From VFBF01 sp964530695 (lineage in GTDB: Bacteria > Pseudomonadota > Alphaproteobacteria > Caulobacterales > Aquidulcibacteraceae), in the NCBI GenBank assembly GCA_964530695.1, contig CAZGYQ010000002.1, forward strand, positions 1 to 64,000: DNA of 64,000 bases, read 5' to 3'. Under the pieces are notes generated by a model, which was not told the DNA's origin, made no database searches, and was given only the letters and a program-made list of their open reading frames with translations. A program made the position numbers and the translations under genes. Below, one piece after another: positions 6,927 through 14,776 of the stretch; positions within the stretch are counted from its first letter, which is position 1; each line of letters starts with the position of its first letter.

Positions 6927-7406
6927 CTAAATCGGCGCCCACACGCCTTCGATCAGATCTATCGCGACTGGCCCCCAATAGCGGCCATCAAAGGAATCGT
7001 CTGTGTCGCCAAGCAGAAATAGTTCGCCGTCGCCGAGCCTTCGACAACCGTCCCAACGCGGCAGCATACGTCCTTCAGCATCGCGTTCGATGCGTGTTGC
7101 GACATCCTCACCGTCGATCGAAATGATCTCATTTTCCGCGCACACAAGCTGGCCTGCGGTGGCCGCGACGCGCTTTAGAAAGCGGTCGGTCGGGTCGGCG
7201 TAGCCGCGCAACGCCGCATACTCTGGCGCGACCTCAAGTGCAGCGACGGTGACAAAATCGCCGCGTCGCGGCGACTCACTGCTTCGGAGATAGAAGCCCG
7301 ACGGCACGCTTTGGGACGGATTGTAGATGACGACGGGCTGCGCATGCGCCGTCATCAAGGCGGCGCACGCAACCACGAGCAGCGATAGAGCGAGAACGCG
7401 CTTCAT
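6927..7406 (-). CDS. traF: TraF, S26-family conjugative signal peptidase
   Basis: 159 residues from the MKRVLAL methionine. An N-terminal membrane anchor (residues 4-24) is followed by the catalytic serine in NPSQSVPSGFY and the catalytic lysine in DRFLKRVAATAGQ, the Ser/Lys dyad of S26 peptidases, and a C-terminal GDTDDSFDGRYWGPV box. In RP4, TraF matures and cyclises the TrbC pilin; a TrbC is encoded at 36406. An in-frame upstream ATG would add 13 residues that do not resemble a signal region. Confidence 0.88.
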   Translation of the reverse strand: MKRVLALSLLVVACAALMTAHAQPVVIYNPSQSVPSGFYLRSSESPRRGDFVTVAALEVAPEYAALRGYADPTDRFLKRVAATAGQLVCAENEIISIDGEDVATRIERDAEGRMLPRWDGCRRLGDGELFLLGDTDDSFDGRYWGPVAIDLIEGVWAPI

Positions 7407-7423
7407 GCACAACGCGATGCAGT

Positions 7424-7461
7424 CGCCATGCCATGACCCGTACACAGGTCATGGCATGGCG
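7424..7461. repeat. Perfect 15-bp inverted repeat between ardC and traF
   Basis: Arms 7424-7438 and 7447-7461 (CGCCATGCCATGACC and its complement) flank an 8-base loop. It begins 18 bp upstream of the traF start and ends 5 bp before the ardC stop. No T-tract follows. It contains CATGACCTGTG on the minus strand, also present near the relaxase (1486-1496), so it may be a binding site of a transfer protein instead of a terminator. Confidence 0.65.
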
Positions 7462-7466
7462 CGGCC

Positions 7467-8396
7467 TTAAGCGGCCTGTGTCGCTGCCATGTTGGCGGGA
7501 TGGCCGGCGCGCGCGATCAACCAATCGACAGCTGCTTGCGCCTTGGCGGCAGCGGATAGGAATGCGCGTGGGTCTGATCTGAGCAGCTTCAGCCAATCAG
7601 CCACGTAGGCTGCGTGGTCTTCTAAGTGATGCGGCGCAACCCCGGTCATGGCGCCGATGATGGCTGCGCCCAATTCGGCGCGGAGCTCTTCCCGGGCGCG
7701 GAGCGCGCGATCCGTGAAATAGCCCTTGAGGGTGTCGAGGCGACTTTCATGGCCAACCCAATGCACGCCTTCATGCGCCGCCGTTGCAGCGGCGTGTTCT
7801 GGCGTCACGAACGCCGCCGGTGGCGGCAAATGGATTGTGTCGGTGGAAGGGGAATAGTGGGCGCTAGCGCCGCCGATGCGGACCTGGGCGCCGGCACGCT
7901 CCAGCCAGCGCACGATCGACGGCGGATCGACCGGTGTGGGCGCCACCTCGGCGGCAAAGCCGCCGGGTAACTCGTCGCACTGCTCTGCGTTGAAGACGTA
8001 GAACAGCTTCAAGAACCGATAGGGTTTGGCGCCATCGTCGCCGCTATCCTGCGGTTCGGTGCGCGGCGAGGCGCTCCCGTAATAGATCACGGGCGTGGCT
8101 TTCTCGCCCTTCCGGATGTGGGCGCCGAGCGCCTCTGCGTTGCGATAGGTCAGCCACGTGCGTTTGGAATACCCGCGCGCAATCTGCGCGGTCCAAAGCA
8201 AGAGCACGTTCGCGCCCTTATAGGCTTCGCCTGTGGCGCGAAGCGGCAAGCCCGGCGTCATGGCGTGCGCGCGTGCAGCGTCCCACGGCGCACGCCAGGG
8301 CATCACGCCGCGTTCGAGGAACCGCGCGATCTCGGCGGTGACGTGGGCGGCAGCGTCCTCGGCGCCACGACGCGATGTTTTTGCTTGGGTTGTCAT
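7467..8396 (-). CDS. ardC: ArdC-type antirestriction protein
   Basis: 309 residues. The N-terminal ArdC domain (residues 15-140) has FLERGVMPWRAPWD, YKGANVLLLW and RTWLTYRNAEALGAHIRKGEKATPVIYYG. The C-terminal zincin-like domain carries HEGVHWVGHESRLD (HExxH with the extra H) near residue 208. ArdC proteins bind single-stranded DNA and protect incoming conjugative DNA from restriction. Their place in the leading region beside an SSB-like gene fits. Confidence 0.87.
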   Translation of the reverse strand: MTTQAKTSRRGAEDAAAHVTAEIARFLERGVMPWRAPWDAARAHAMTPGLPLRATGEAYKGANVLLLWTAQIARGYSKRTWLTYRNAEALGAHIRKGEKATPVIYYGSASPRTEPQDSGDDGAKPYRFLKLFYVFNAEQCDELPGGFAAEVAPTPVDPPSIVRWLERAGAQVRIGGASAHYSPSTDTIHLPPPAAFVTPEHAAATAAHEGVHWVGHESRLDTLKGYFTDRALRAREELRAELGAAIIGAMTGVAPHHLEDHAAYVADWLKLLRSDPRAFLSAAAKAQAAVDWLIARAGHPANMAATQAA

Positions 8397-8458
8397 TGTG
8401 GATTTCTCCGCGCGATGGCGCGCATCGCGCGCTCGCGTCAGCTGAGGTGGAAATGAAA

Positions 8459-8480
8459 GGAGCCGCCTTTCGGCGGCTCC
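8459..8480 (-). terminator. Rho-independent-like terminator of the SSB-like gene
   Basis: GGAGCCGCC / GGCGGCTCC is a perfect 9-bp stem with a 4-base loop. On the minus strand it is followed by TTTCATTTCC. It starts 6 bp after the stop at 8487 and ends before the ardC start region, so ardC probably has its own promoter or is reached by read-through. Confidence 0.65.
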
Positions 8481-8486
8481 AGGAGA

Positions 8487-8837
8487 TCAGGCAGCGGCCT
8501 CAGCGGGCTCGCTCTTGGTTTTGCCGTTGGCCTTCGGCTTCGACATCCGGTCGAAGCGGACGACGACGAAGCTGTTGTCGTAGATCTTGATGTCGCCGAC
8601 CGGACGCTTGCGCGGCTCGATACGGCCCTCGAACTTTACCGACTGGCCGACCTCAAGCTCGGTCAGCATCTTGGTGTTGAGTTCGGCGTCGAACGAAATG
8701 ACGGAGAACCATTCGGTCTTGGTCCATTGGCCGTCGGGGCCATCGACTAGGCGATCTGCGGCGACGGAGATGCGAAGGCCGCCCTTCTTCAGTTCGTCAA
8801 TGCGGCCGATACGGCCTTGAGCGGTGAAGCGATACAT
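8487..8837 (-). CDS. SSB-like OB-fold protein
   Basis: 116 residues. It starts MYRFTAQGRIGRIDELKKGG and has beta-strand patterns of an OB fold (RISVAADRL, WFSVISFDAE, VGQSVKFEGRIEPRKR, YDNSFVVVRFDRM), ending in an acidic-Ala tail as SSB proteins often do. The start is well marked by GAGGAAAA. Plasmid and ICE SSBs coat the incoming single strand. Domain identity is by pattern only; it is shorter than chromosomal SSB. Confidence 0.68.
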   Translation of the reverse strand: MYRFTAQGRIGRIDELKKGGLRISVAADRLVDGPDGQWTKTEWFSVISFDAELNTKMLTELEVGQSVKFEGRIEPRKRPVGDIKIYDNSFVVVRFDRMSKPKANGKTKSEPAEAAA

Positions 8838-9132
8838 TTCTTTTCCTCATGATGCCGGAGCGCTCCGGCTGGCGCCGCGGGGCCTTCCCGCGATGGGAAG
8901 CGGCGCGCATGAGGGTGATGAGGTCGCCTGCAAGGGGTCGTGGTCCACGACCGCAGGCTTGCCCCTTGCAGGCGACCGCCCTCATGCGAAGAGCACGCCC
9001 AAGGAGCGGAAGGTCTTGTGGCGATGGACGCGTGCGCGGTGTGAGGAGAGAGAACAGCGCGAACCGCTCAAGGCCGTTCATGCAATTCGCCCAACGGAAG
9101 GAGTCGGACCTCCGCGCTGGGCGATGTCGCCT
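8838..9132. repeat. Palindrome-rich intergenic region between ssb-like gene and parB
   Basis: No gene seen. It holds CCGGAGCGCTCCGG (about 8854-8867), CTTCCC-N5-GGGAAG (about 8884-8900), and a long stem at 8907-8987: GCATGAGGG (8907-8915) with 8979-8987, a 15-bp perfect arm 8923-8937 with 8962-8976, and TCGTGG-T-CCACGA (8938-8950) inside. Such density suggests an origin, a partition site for the neighbouring ParB, or an RNA structure downstream of parB on the minus strand. Confidence 0.7.
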
Positions 9133-11001
9133 CTACTCGGCGGCGATCCCTTCCGTCGGCGACTGGACCGAGACCGAGTGTGTCCGCAACGGCTCAGGAA
9201 GCCATGCCGAGCCTTTGAAGATGCGCTTGGTGCGCGCGACCAGTTCGACCTTGGAAGCTTTCTCGAGTTTCGGCAGCACGAGGCCGGGCTTGTGCTCGCG
9301 GATCGCATCCAAGATGACGTCGCGTTTGACGTGGGCAAAGTATGAGTCTGCTGAAGCTCTCCACCAACGGCTCATGTCGAGCCCAACGGATTCAGCGAAC
9401 AGATCGCCAATATGTGCCTTCGCAGCATGCCCAGAGGTTCGCGTATCCGTTCTTAGATCAAGGCCCGGCGCTATTAACACTGCGAGGAGATCGAGCAACG
9501 TCTGCGGCCCAGCCTCCGTGATGAAGCGCCAGAGCTCCTCCCGGCCGGCGGGAAGGCGGTCGCGCCAAGACGCCGCGATCGTCTGGTACGCCTCGGACGC
9601 CTTGCTCTCGCTCCGCGTAATGGAGCGGGCCACATCTTCCTCTTCGAGACGCAGACCTAAGGGAGACGCGCTAAAGTCGCCAAGGAACGCCTCCGCCAGG
9701 GTGAAGACGAGGATACGCAAAGCAGCCTCCGGTCGTTGAACCAGCTCCGCGCGCAACGCCAGCGTCTTGTGCGCTCGCAATTCATCAACCAGCTTAGCGG
9801 AGAGCCGCATAGTGGGGGGCGGTGCGCTAGTTTGGCCGTCTTCGGCGTCCGCATCCTGCGGCGTGGCGGCGCGCCCTGTCTTGCGTCGCAGCGCCTTCAA
9901 CGCTTTCACGTCCTCATCACGCACAAGCCCGCGCTCGACCTTCGGAACACCGTCACGGGTCAGTGTGACGATCGCGCCTGCGAGCTTTACTTCTTCCGCC
10001 GGCCAGGTGGTCGGCGCCAGCGCGTCGATATCCGCTTCGATCTTTTCGATCTCGGCCGGGTCTTCGGCTTCGTCCAGTTTGGCGTAGAGGCGTTCCAGCC
10101 GAGTCTGCTCCTTCTTGGTGAGCGTGCGCCGCTCTTCGCGGACGCGCATCGGAAAGCGCTGCCAGCCGATTTCGTCCATGGCGATTTCGATCCAGGCCCA
10201 GCCTTCGCTGCGGGCCTGCTCGGCGACGGGCTGAAGCTTGGCTTCGGCCAGCCCCGTGAGGAGATCACGGTCGGTCAGCCAGAGCGTGGGATCTCCGTTC
10301 TCCTCCGCGAACAGGTCTGATGTCACGCCACCGCCCTCAGTCTTGTACGCGTCGATACCAACGAAGCGTGCGAGCTTGTCGGTGTCCGGCACGTGCGCCT
10401 GGGTGATCTGCGCGCGTAGCCGTTCTGGCGTGCGCGCCCATTCGGGCGCGTCGAAGAACGCTGCCTCCTGGCGCGCATGGTCGTCGGTAAGAGCAAGCGC
10501 GGCTAGCTGGTCGAGCGTCGCCACCTCTTTCTTCAGCGCCTCAATGATACGTGGTGAAACACGCGCGAGTTTCAGCCGGCGAACGACGTGTTGGGGTGGG
10601 ACCCCGAAGCGCGCGGCGATGGTTTCTGGTCCTTCGCCGCCGTCGATGTGCTGCTTGTAGGCTTCCAGCTCCTCCCATGGGAGGAGATCGCGTCGGCTGA
10701 CGTTCTCGGCCAGGGAAAGGTCAGTTGCGTTGTCGTCGCCGGAGATGACGCGACACGGGATTGGTGCGTTCTTCTCGATGTCGCCTGCCTTAGCGAGAAG
10801 GCGTAGCGCCCGCAGGCGCCTGCCACCGGCGATGACGGCGAATTTGCCGGTGCCCGCATCCTTGACGACGATCGACTGCAGAAGGCCGATTGCCTTCACG
10901 CTTGCGGCCAATTCGGCGATGCCTTCCTTGCGATTAGAACGGCGAACATTGTCCTCGCTCTCCACAAGCTTGGTGAGCGGGATCGTGATGATGTCTGTCA
11001 T
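9133..11001 (-). CDS. parB: ParB-like partition/nucleoid protein
   Basis: 622 residues. The N-terminal ParB/sulfiredoxin-fold CTPase-type domain reads IPLTKLVESEDNVRR, then LLQSIVVKD, AVIAGGRRLRAL and SLAENVSRRDLLPWEELEAYK. A central HTH follows (GPETIAARFGVPPQHVVRRLKLARVSP). The long C-terminal part (residues 250-622) is charged and helical; a region near 290-340 (LTKKEQTRLERLYAKLDEAEDPAEIEKIEADID) looks coiled-coil. It is much longer than chromosomal ParB (about 300 residues) but of a size seen in ICEs. No parA is nearby. Good SD (GGAG). Its promoter region is a giant nested palindrome (11024-11151). Confidence 0.9.
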   Translation of the reverse strand: MTDIITIPLTKLVESEDNVRRSNRKEGIAELAASVKAIGLLQSIVVKDAGTGKFAVIAGGRRLRALRLLAKAGDIEKNAPIPCRVISGDDNATDLSLAENVSRRDLLPWEELEAYKQHIDGGEGPETIAARFGVPPQHVVRRLKLARVSPRIIEALKKEVATLDQLAALALTDDHARQEAAFFDAPEWARTPERLRAQITQAHVPDTDKLARFVGIDAYKTEGGGVTSDLFAEENGDPTLWLTDRDLLTGLAEAKLQPVAEQARSEGWAWIEIAMDEIGWQRFPMRVREERRTLTKKEQTRLERLYAKLDEAEDPAEIEKIEADIDALAPTTWPAEEVKLAGAIVTLTRDGVPKVERGLVRDEDVKALKALRRKTGRAATPQDADAEDGQTSAPPPTMRLSAKLVDELRAHKTLALRAELVQRPEAALRILVFTLAEAFLGDFSASPLGLRLEEEDVARSITRSESKASEAYQTIAASWRDRLPAGREELWRFITEAGPQTLLDLLAVLIAPGLDLRTDTRTSGHAAKAHIGDLFAESVGLDMSRWWRASADSYFAHVKRDVILDAIREHKPGLVLPKLEKASKVELVARTKRIFKGSAWLPEPLRTHSVSVQSPTEGIAAE

Positions 11002-11023
11002 GGACGATTACTCCAACCGCCCG

Positions 11024-11151
11024 TACGCGACCATCGCGCCGGGCAGGAGTTCGCCGGGCACGGCCGCCGCCGAGGTCAAGGCCTTGCGCCTTGACCTCAT
11101 GAAGGCGGCGACCGTGTGACGCGGATGAGCGCCAGGCGCGATGGTCGCGTA
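11024..11151. repeat. Three-tier nested inverted repeat upstream of parB
   Basis: Outer arms 11024-11040 / 11135-11151 are 17 bp and perfect. Middle arms 11059-11071 / 11104-11116 are 13 bp with one mismatch. Inner arms 11072-11082 / 11088-11098 are 11 bp and perfect. Outer and middle tiers share one centre (11087.5), so the 128 bp could extrude as one cruciform. It begins 23 bp upstream of the parB start and could be a parS-like site, an origin, or a leader structure. Confidence 0.75.
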
Positions 11152-11152
11152 G

Positions 11153-11381
11153 ATGTCGCAGCCCAAAGCATTGTGGACTTATCAGTCGAGGGACCTCTTT
11201 GCCGAGGTGGATACGGCGGCGTTCGATTTGGCGCTTGCGGGCGCAATGATGCCGAGTGGCGCTGACAAGGCGCTCATCGCGCGCGTGCGTGCGCACTGGG
11301 ATGACGGTGAACTGGTCGAGATGAAGGGCGTGATCGCGTTGGTTGGCTTTCTCTGCCGCCGAAAATGACGGCATGGGGCGA
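11153..11381 (+). pseudogene. Fragment of an AhpD/CMD-like gene, truncated and frameshifted
   Basis: The translation (KALWTYQSRDLF, FDLALAGAMMPSG, VRAHWDDGELVEMKGVIAL) aligns to the middle of the intact protein at 6108-6698 (EALWSYETSDLF, FDLALAGAMQPSA, VRSHWDDGDIVELMGVIAL). The first 95 or so residues with the CxxC are missing. After GFL a one-base insertion (about 11350-11360) ends the frame; the other frame continues NDGMG, matching the paralogue. It marks the backbone/cargo junction. Confidence 0.85.
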
Positions 11382-11400
11382 CAGTCGCGTTCGCTTCGTC

Positions 11401-12681
11401 CTAGGGTAATGCGCCGCTCTCAAGCGGTGCCAACGCATCTGCAAAGCTCGCATCCGAGCGAACCAGGACTGAGACCGATCGGATGTTATAGAGTTCTGGC
11501 GCAACCGCGGCGGCGCCGATCTCACCGCGATCGACGGCCTCAGCCAGACGGATCATCTTGCGCCGGAATTGGATCACTGCGCTATCGGAGTGGCCGAGGT
11601 GCTCGCGCGCGCGATCGACGATGGGTCCCATGCTCTCAACAACGGCCGCGTCCTGATTGCGCACGCCGCGGATGCCGCTGAAGTTCTGGGTGCGCTGTCG
11701 CTGAAGACTGAACTCATAGGAATTGGCGTGGCTCTGTTGCGGCATGAACGCGTCGTCCAGATCGCCCCAAAGGCCGTGCGGGCCCATGAATTCCCTTTGC
11801 GCCGGCGTTAGCGGCTTGGTGTCGCTGCTAAAGCCCCAATTCCACGTGTTCTCATCGTCGATGGGGACCCAGACATTTCCGTAGACAGGGAGCGTGTTGT
11901 GATCCCCGCGCTCAAGGGGCGGGGGCACCATCTGGAAGCACGGCAGCATGAATTGGGTCACGCGCCAATAGTCCATCAGCTCGCCGTCGATCGAGCGCTT
12001 CGCGAGGACGCGCAGCCCGTAGGCAGTGTCTTCGACCGAAAATTGCGGATGACGGCAGCGTGTGGCGTAACGCTTGTGGATGCTGCCCGCGGCTTCGTCC
12101 GTCTCCGCGTCGCCGAGGTCACGGTGCAAAAATGAGATGTGCGCGGAATCGATGCCGCCTTCGATGGCTTGGGCGTAATTGCAAGGCTGAAAGCGCTTGA
12201 TGACCGCCGTTTGGTCCGTTGGAAATCGGGTCCACTCAAAATGCGGAAATGGCGGCGGTTCGCCTTCACCCATAAAGGCCCAGATCGCCCCGCCGGCCGT
12301 GCGTGTTGGGTAGGCGCGCGCGCGTACCTTGTCCTTCATGCTCTGGCGTTCGGGCGGCTCGGAGGGCATGTCCACGCAGCGTCCGTCAACGTCGAACTTC
12401 CAGCCATGATAGATGCAGCGCAGCCCGTGCTCTTCATTGCGTCCGTACACAAGCGAAGCGCACCGGTGGGGACATTGGGCTTCGAGGAGGCCAACGCGAC
12501 CGTCCGTGTCGCGGAACGCGACGAGGTTTTCACCCAGAATGCGCACTGATGCGGCGCGTCCGTCTGGCTCAAGCAACTCCGATTCCAGCAAGACCGGCAA
12601 CCAGAAGCAACGAAACAATTTCCCCATCGGCGTGCCGGGGCCGACACGGGTCAGCAATTCGTTCTGTTCCCTGCGCAACAT
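11401..12681 (-). CDS. Rieske [2Fe-2S] aromatic oxygenase, alpha subunit (class IA), no. 1
   Basis: 426 residues, the length of phthalate-dioxygenase/O-demethylase-type oxygenases that form alpha3 trimers without a beta subunit. Rieske ligands C70, H72, C89 and H92 are in QCPHRCASLVYG and GLRCIYHGWKF. The mononuclear iron motif is IDSAHISFLH (H181, H186). It is last in the minus-strand unit after three RraA-like genes. No reductase is beside it; the only candidate is the gene at 23288. The substrate cannot be read from the sequence; a substituted benzoate or methoxy-aromatic is likely for this class. SD GAGGGA precedes the ATG. Confidence 0.9.
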   Translation of the reverse strand: MLRREQNELLTRVGPGTPMGKLFRCFWLPVLLESELLEPDGRAASVRILGENLVAFRDTDGRVGLLEAQCPHRCASLVYGRNEEHGLRCIYHGWKFDVDGRCVDMPSEPPERQSMKDKVRARAYPTRTAGGAIWAFMGEGEPPPFPHFEWTRFPTDQTAVIKRFQPCNYAQAIEGGIDSAHISFLHRDLGDAETDEAAGSIHKRYATRCRHPQFSVEDTAYGLRVLAKRSIDGELMDYWRVTQFMLPCFQMVPPPLERGDHNTLPVYGNVWVPIDDENTWNWGFSSDTKPLTPAQREFMGPHGLWGDLDDAFMPQQSHANSYEFSLQRQRTQNFSGIRGVRNQDAAVVESMGPIVDRAREHLGHSDSAVIQFRRKMIRLAEAVDRGEIGAAAVAPELYNIRSVSVLVRSDASFADALAPLESGALP

Positions 12682-12714
12682 CGCTTCCCTCGCTCGTTTT
12701 CTTTTCGCTCGGCC

Positions 12715-13350
12715 TTAGCCCTCGCCAAAACCATAGATGTCGAGACTGCGCGCGCCGGCGCGCAGTCTTTCGATCTTCCCCGCCTCGTCGGCCTCGCGTT
12801 GGAGACCAGCTTCGACGATTGCGCACGCCCGCGCCGCCGGTAAAGCGACGACCCCGTCAGCGTCCCCGACGATGAGATCGCCCGGCTGCACAATGATCTC
12901 GCCGATCCGCAGCGGGCATTGCAGCGCGGCGAAGGCGTCATGATCTTTTCCGGTCCCGCGAATGCAGATCGCGTTTGCAAAAACCGGGAAACCGGATTGA
13001 CGCAGACCCGCGCTGTCGCGCACGCCGCCATCAATGACGAGCCCGGCAAGACCTCGGGTGTTCGCGGCTTCGTTCAGGATGTCACCCCAATAACCGGCTT
13101 CCGGGCCGGGCCGCGGCGCCACCACCAGGACGTCGCCTGGCGCTGCGCGGTAGAGTGCGCGGTGTATCCATAGATTATCGACTGCCGCGCAATCGACTGT
13201 AAACGCCGCGCCCGCGATGCGCATGTCGAGCGCCACAGGCTTAATCGCGCTGGGTAAAGCGCCGATTCTACCGGCGGCTTCATGCAGGGTCGCCGCGCCA
13301 AGGCGTTTGGCGGTTGCGATGAGGTCATGCTCGAAACTGCTTTCGGTCAT
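12715..13350 (-). CDS. RraA/HMG-CHA aldolase-like protein, copy 1
   Basis: 211 residues. The fold markers are ATLHEAAGRIG, GPEAGYWGDILNEAANTRGLAG, VIDGGVRDSAGLRQSGFPVF and GDADGVVALP. The Arg-Asp pair in GGVRD is the catalytic/metal-binding pair of class II HMG/CHA aldolases, which split 4-carboxy-4-hydroxy-2-oxoadipate (CHA) into pyruvate and oxaloacetate. RNase E inhibitor-type RraA is unlikely because three copies sit in a catabolic cluster. Overlaps copy 2 by 4 bp (ATGA). Which of the three acts in the pathway is unknown. Confidence 0.83.
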   Translation of the reverse strand: MTESSFEHDLIATAKRLGAATLHEAAGRIGALPSAIKPVALDMRIAGAAFTVDCAAVDNLWIHRALYRAAPGDVLVVAPRPGPEAGYWGDILNEAANTRGLAGLVIDGGVRDSAGLRQSGFPVFANAICIRGTGKDHDAFAALQCPLRIGEIIVQPGDLIVGDADGVVALPAARACAIVEAGLQREADEAGKIERLRAGARSLDIYGFGEG

Positions 13351-14024
13351 GGTTTGGCCGCAGAGCGTCGTTGCAGCAGGTGATAGCCTTGCGCCTTGCG
13401 CGCCTCTTCGAGCCGCATCCCGTCGCGCACTGCGGCGAGGATGGCTTGTTCCGCGGCATCAATCGCCTCGGCAAGATCAAGAATCTCTGCCTCGCGGGAT
13501 CGCGGCAGGACCAGGACGCCGTCGCAATCGCCTCGGATCAAGTCGCCGGGAGCGACCCGCGCCTCGCCAATTCGCACCACGGTTTGGGTTGCCTCCAACT
13601 GCACGCGGTCTTTTCCAGTGCGCATGGAATAGCTCCTAGAATAGAGCGGGTAGCCGGTCTTGAGCGCAAGATGGATGTCACGGCAAGCGCCGTCGATGAT
13701 GGTTCCGGCGACGCCGCGCTGGTGCGCAGTGAAAGTTAGAATGTCGCCCCACACCGTGGCGTCGGGTCGCCCTCCGTTGTCGATGGCGACAACAGAGCCC
13801 GGCGCAACGTCATCGATGAAGTCACCAACCGTCCCGCCTGGATGACCTACGGGCGCATAGAGGCACGTGAAGGCGCGGCCCGCAGTCTGAAAAGCGGGGC
13901 TGAGCGGCTTAACGCCTAGGCACTGACCGGCAATGCCAAGGCGATCCAGCGCGTCACTCAGCGTGGCGGTTTCGAGCCTACGAGCGCGGCCGACATTGCT
14001 GTCGGGCGGAGATTGGTTCGTCAT
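13347..14024 (-). CDS. RraA/HMG-CHA aldolase-like protein, copy 2
   Basis: 225 residues from the MTNQSPPDS start, chosen because its ATG overlaps the upstream stop (ATGA, 14021-14024). Motifs: ATLSDALDRLGI, VWGDILTFTAHQRGVAG, IIDGACRDIHLALKTGYPLYSR and GDCDGVLVLPR. The catalytic Arg-Asp pair is present. It is clearly diverged from copies 1 and 3, so the trio is not a recent duplication. Likely 2-oxo-acid aldolase or decarboxylase; the substrate is not determinable here. Confidence 0.83.
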   Translation of the reverse strand: MTNQSPPDSNVGRARRLETATLSDALDRLGIAGQCLGVKPLSPAFQTAGRAFTCLYAPVGHPGGTVGDFIDDVAPGSVVAIDNGGRPDATVWGDILTFTAHQRGVAGTIIDGACRDIHLALKTGYPLYSRSYSMRTGKDRVQLEATQTVVRIGEARVAPGDLIRGDCDGVLVLPRSREAEILDLAEAIDAAEQAILAAVRDGMRLEEARKAQGYHLLQRRSAAKP

Positions 14025-14722
14025 GAGCCAGGACATTCCTTCTTGAGCATGTTTTCATAAGCGGCACCCATGACCGCGCTCGGCGTGTCGCCAGCAAGCA
14101 TGCGTTTGGTCATGTCGAATTCCCGGCGTGCAATTTTTTCGGCGGCGGCAAGCACGCGCTCAATCTCGTTCGCCGCAATGATCACCAAGCCGCTGCGGTC
14201 CGCTGCAACGTAATCGCCCATGTGCAGGTCTTGATCGCCGAGTTGGATAGCTTGCCCGGTCGAGATCTCGTGGATGCGCGCGCGCGCCGTGCGCGCGGTC
14301 GCGCTCCTTGCGTAGACCGGAAAGCCGAGCTCGGCGGCTTCATCCAGGTCGCGGGCCGGCCCCTCGACAATGGCGCCGCAAACGCCGCGCGCGAAAGCAG
14401 CATTGGAAAGAACCCCGCCCCAGCCAGCCGCGTCGACGCCAGTGCGTTGTTCGATGACGATGACATGACGTGCGTCGGCCATGTCGAGCGCCGTCGTGCA
14501 GAGATGACGCGCGGGGGCGTCCGCTGGCGGAGCGCCGGCGGCGAGTTTGACGGTAAGTGCTAGTCCGCAAATGCGCCGCGGAACCGTCATCGGCTTGATG
14601 CCGCTCACCGCCGGCGGAAGCCCCAGGCTGTCGATTGCGTCCGACAACGCACACACGTCGAGACGGCGCAGACGCGTCAGCGCTTTCTCGGCGAAAGCCT
14701 TGTCGGCGGGGGGATCACTCAC
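14021..14722 (-). CDS. RraA/HMG-CHA aldolase-like protein, copy 3
   Basis: 233 residues from a GTG at 14722, preceded by a strong AAGGAGGAAGAT site; a longer reading from an upstream ATG would run across the divergent promoter. Motifs: CALSDAIDSLGLP, GVDAAGWGGVLSNAAFARGVCG, EGPARDLDEAAELGFPVYAR and ADRSGLVII, with the C-terminal helix TPSAVMGAAYENML common in LigK-like aldolases. The Arg-Asp pair is kept, but the GDxDGV motif is changed to ADRSGL. It is first gene of the minus-strand unit RraA3-RraA2-RraA1-Rieske1, divergent from the gentisate dioxygenase gene. Confidence 0.83.
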   Translation of the reverse strand: MSDPPADKAFAEKALTRLRRLDVCALSDAIDSLGLPPAVSGIKPMTVPRRICGLALTVKLAAGAPPADAPARHLCTTALDMADARHVIVIEQRTGVDAAGWGGVLSNAAFARGVCGAIVEGPARDLDEAAELGFPVYARSATARTARARIHEISTGQAIQLGDQDLHMGDYVAADRSGLVIIAANEIERVLAAAEKIARREFDMTKRMLAGDTPSAVMGAAYENMLKKECPGS

Positions 14723-14776
14723 ATCTTCCTCCTTGGGCGCGGATGCAGCTGCGGCATGTGCGCCGGTACGAATGCG

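Noticed and set aside
8797..9081. A 94-codon minus-strand frame across the palindrome cluster
   Set aside because: The sequence is dictated by inverted repeats, has no family resemblance and overlaps the start of the SSB-like gene.
12715..14722. RraA-like genes as regulators of RNase E
   Set aside because: True RraA is single copy and about 160 residues; these are 211-233 residues, in a catabolic operon, with aldolase Arg-Asp pairs.
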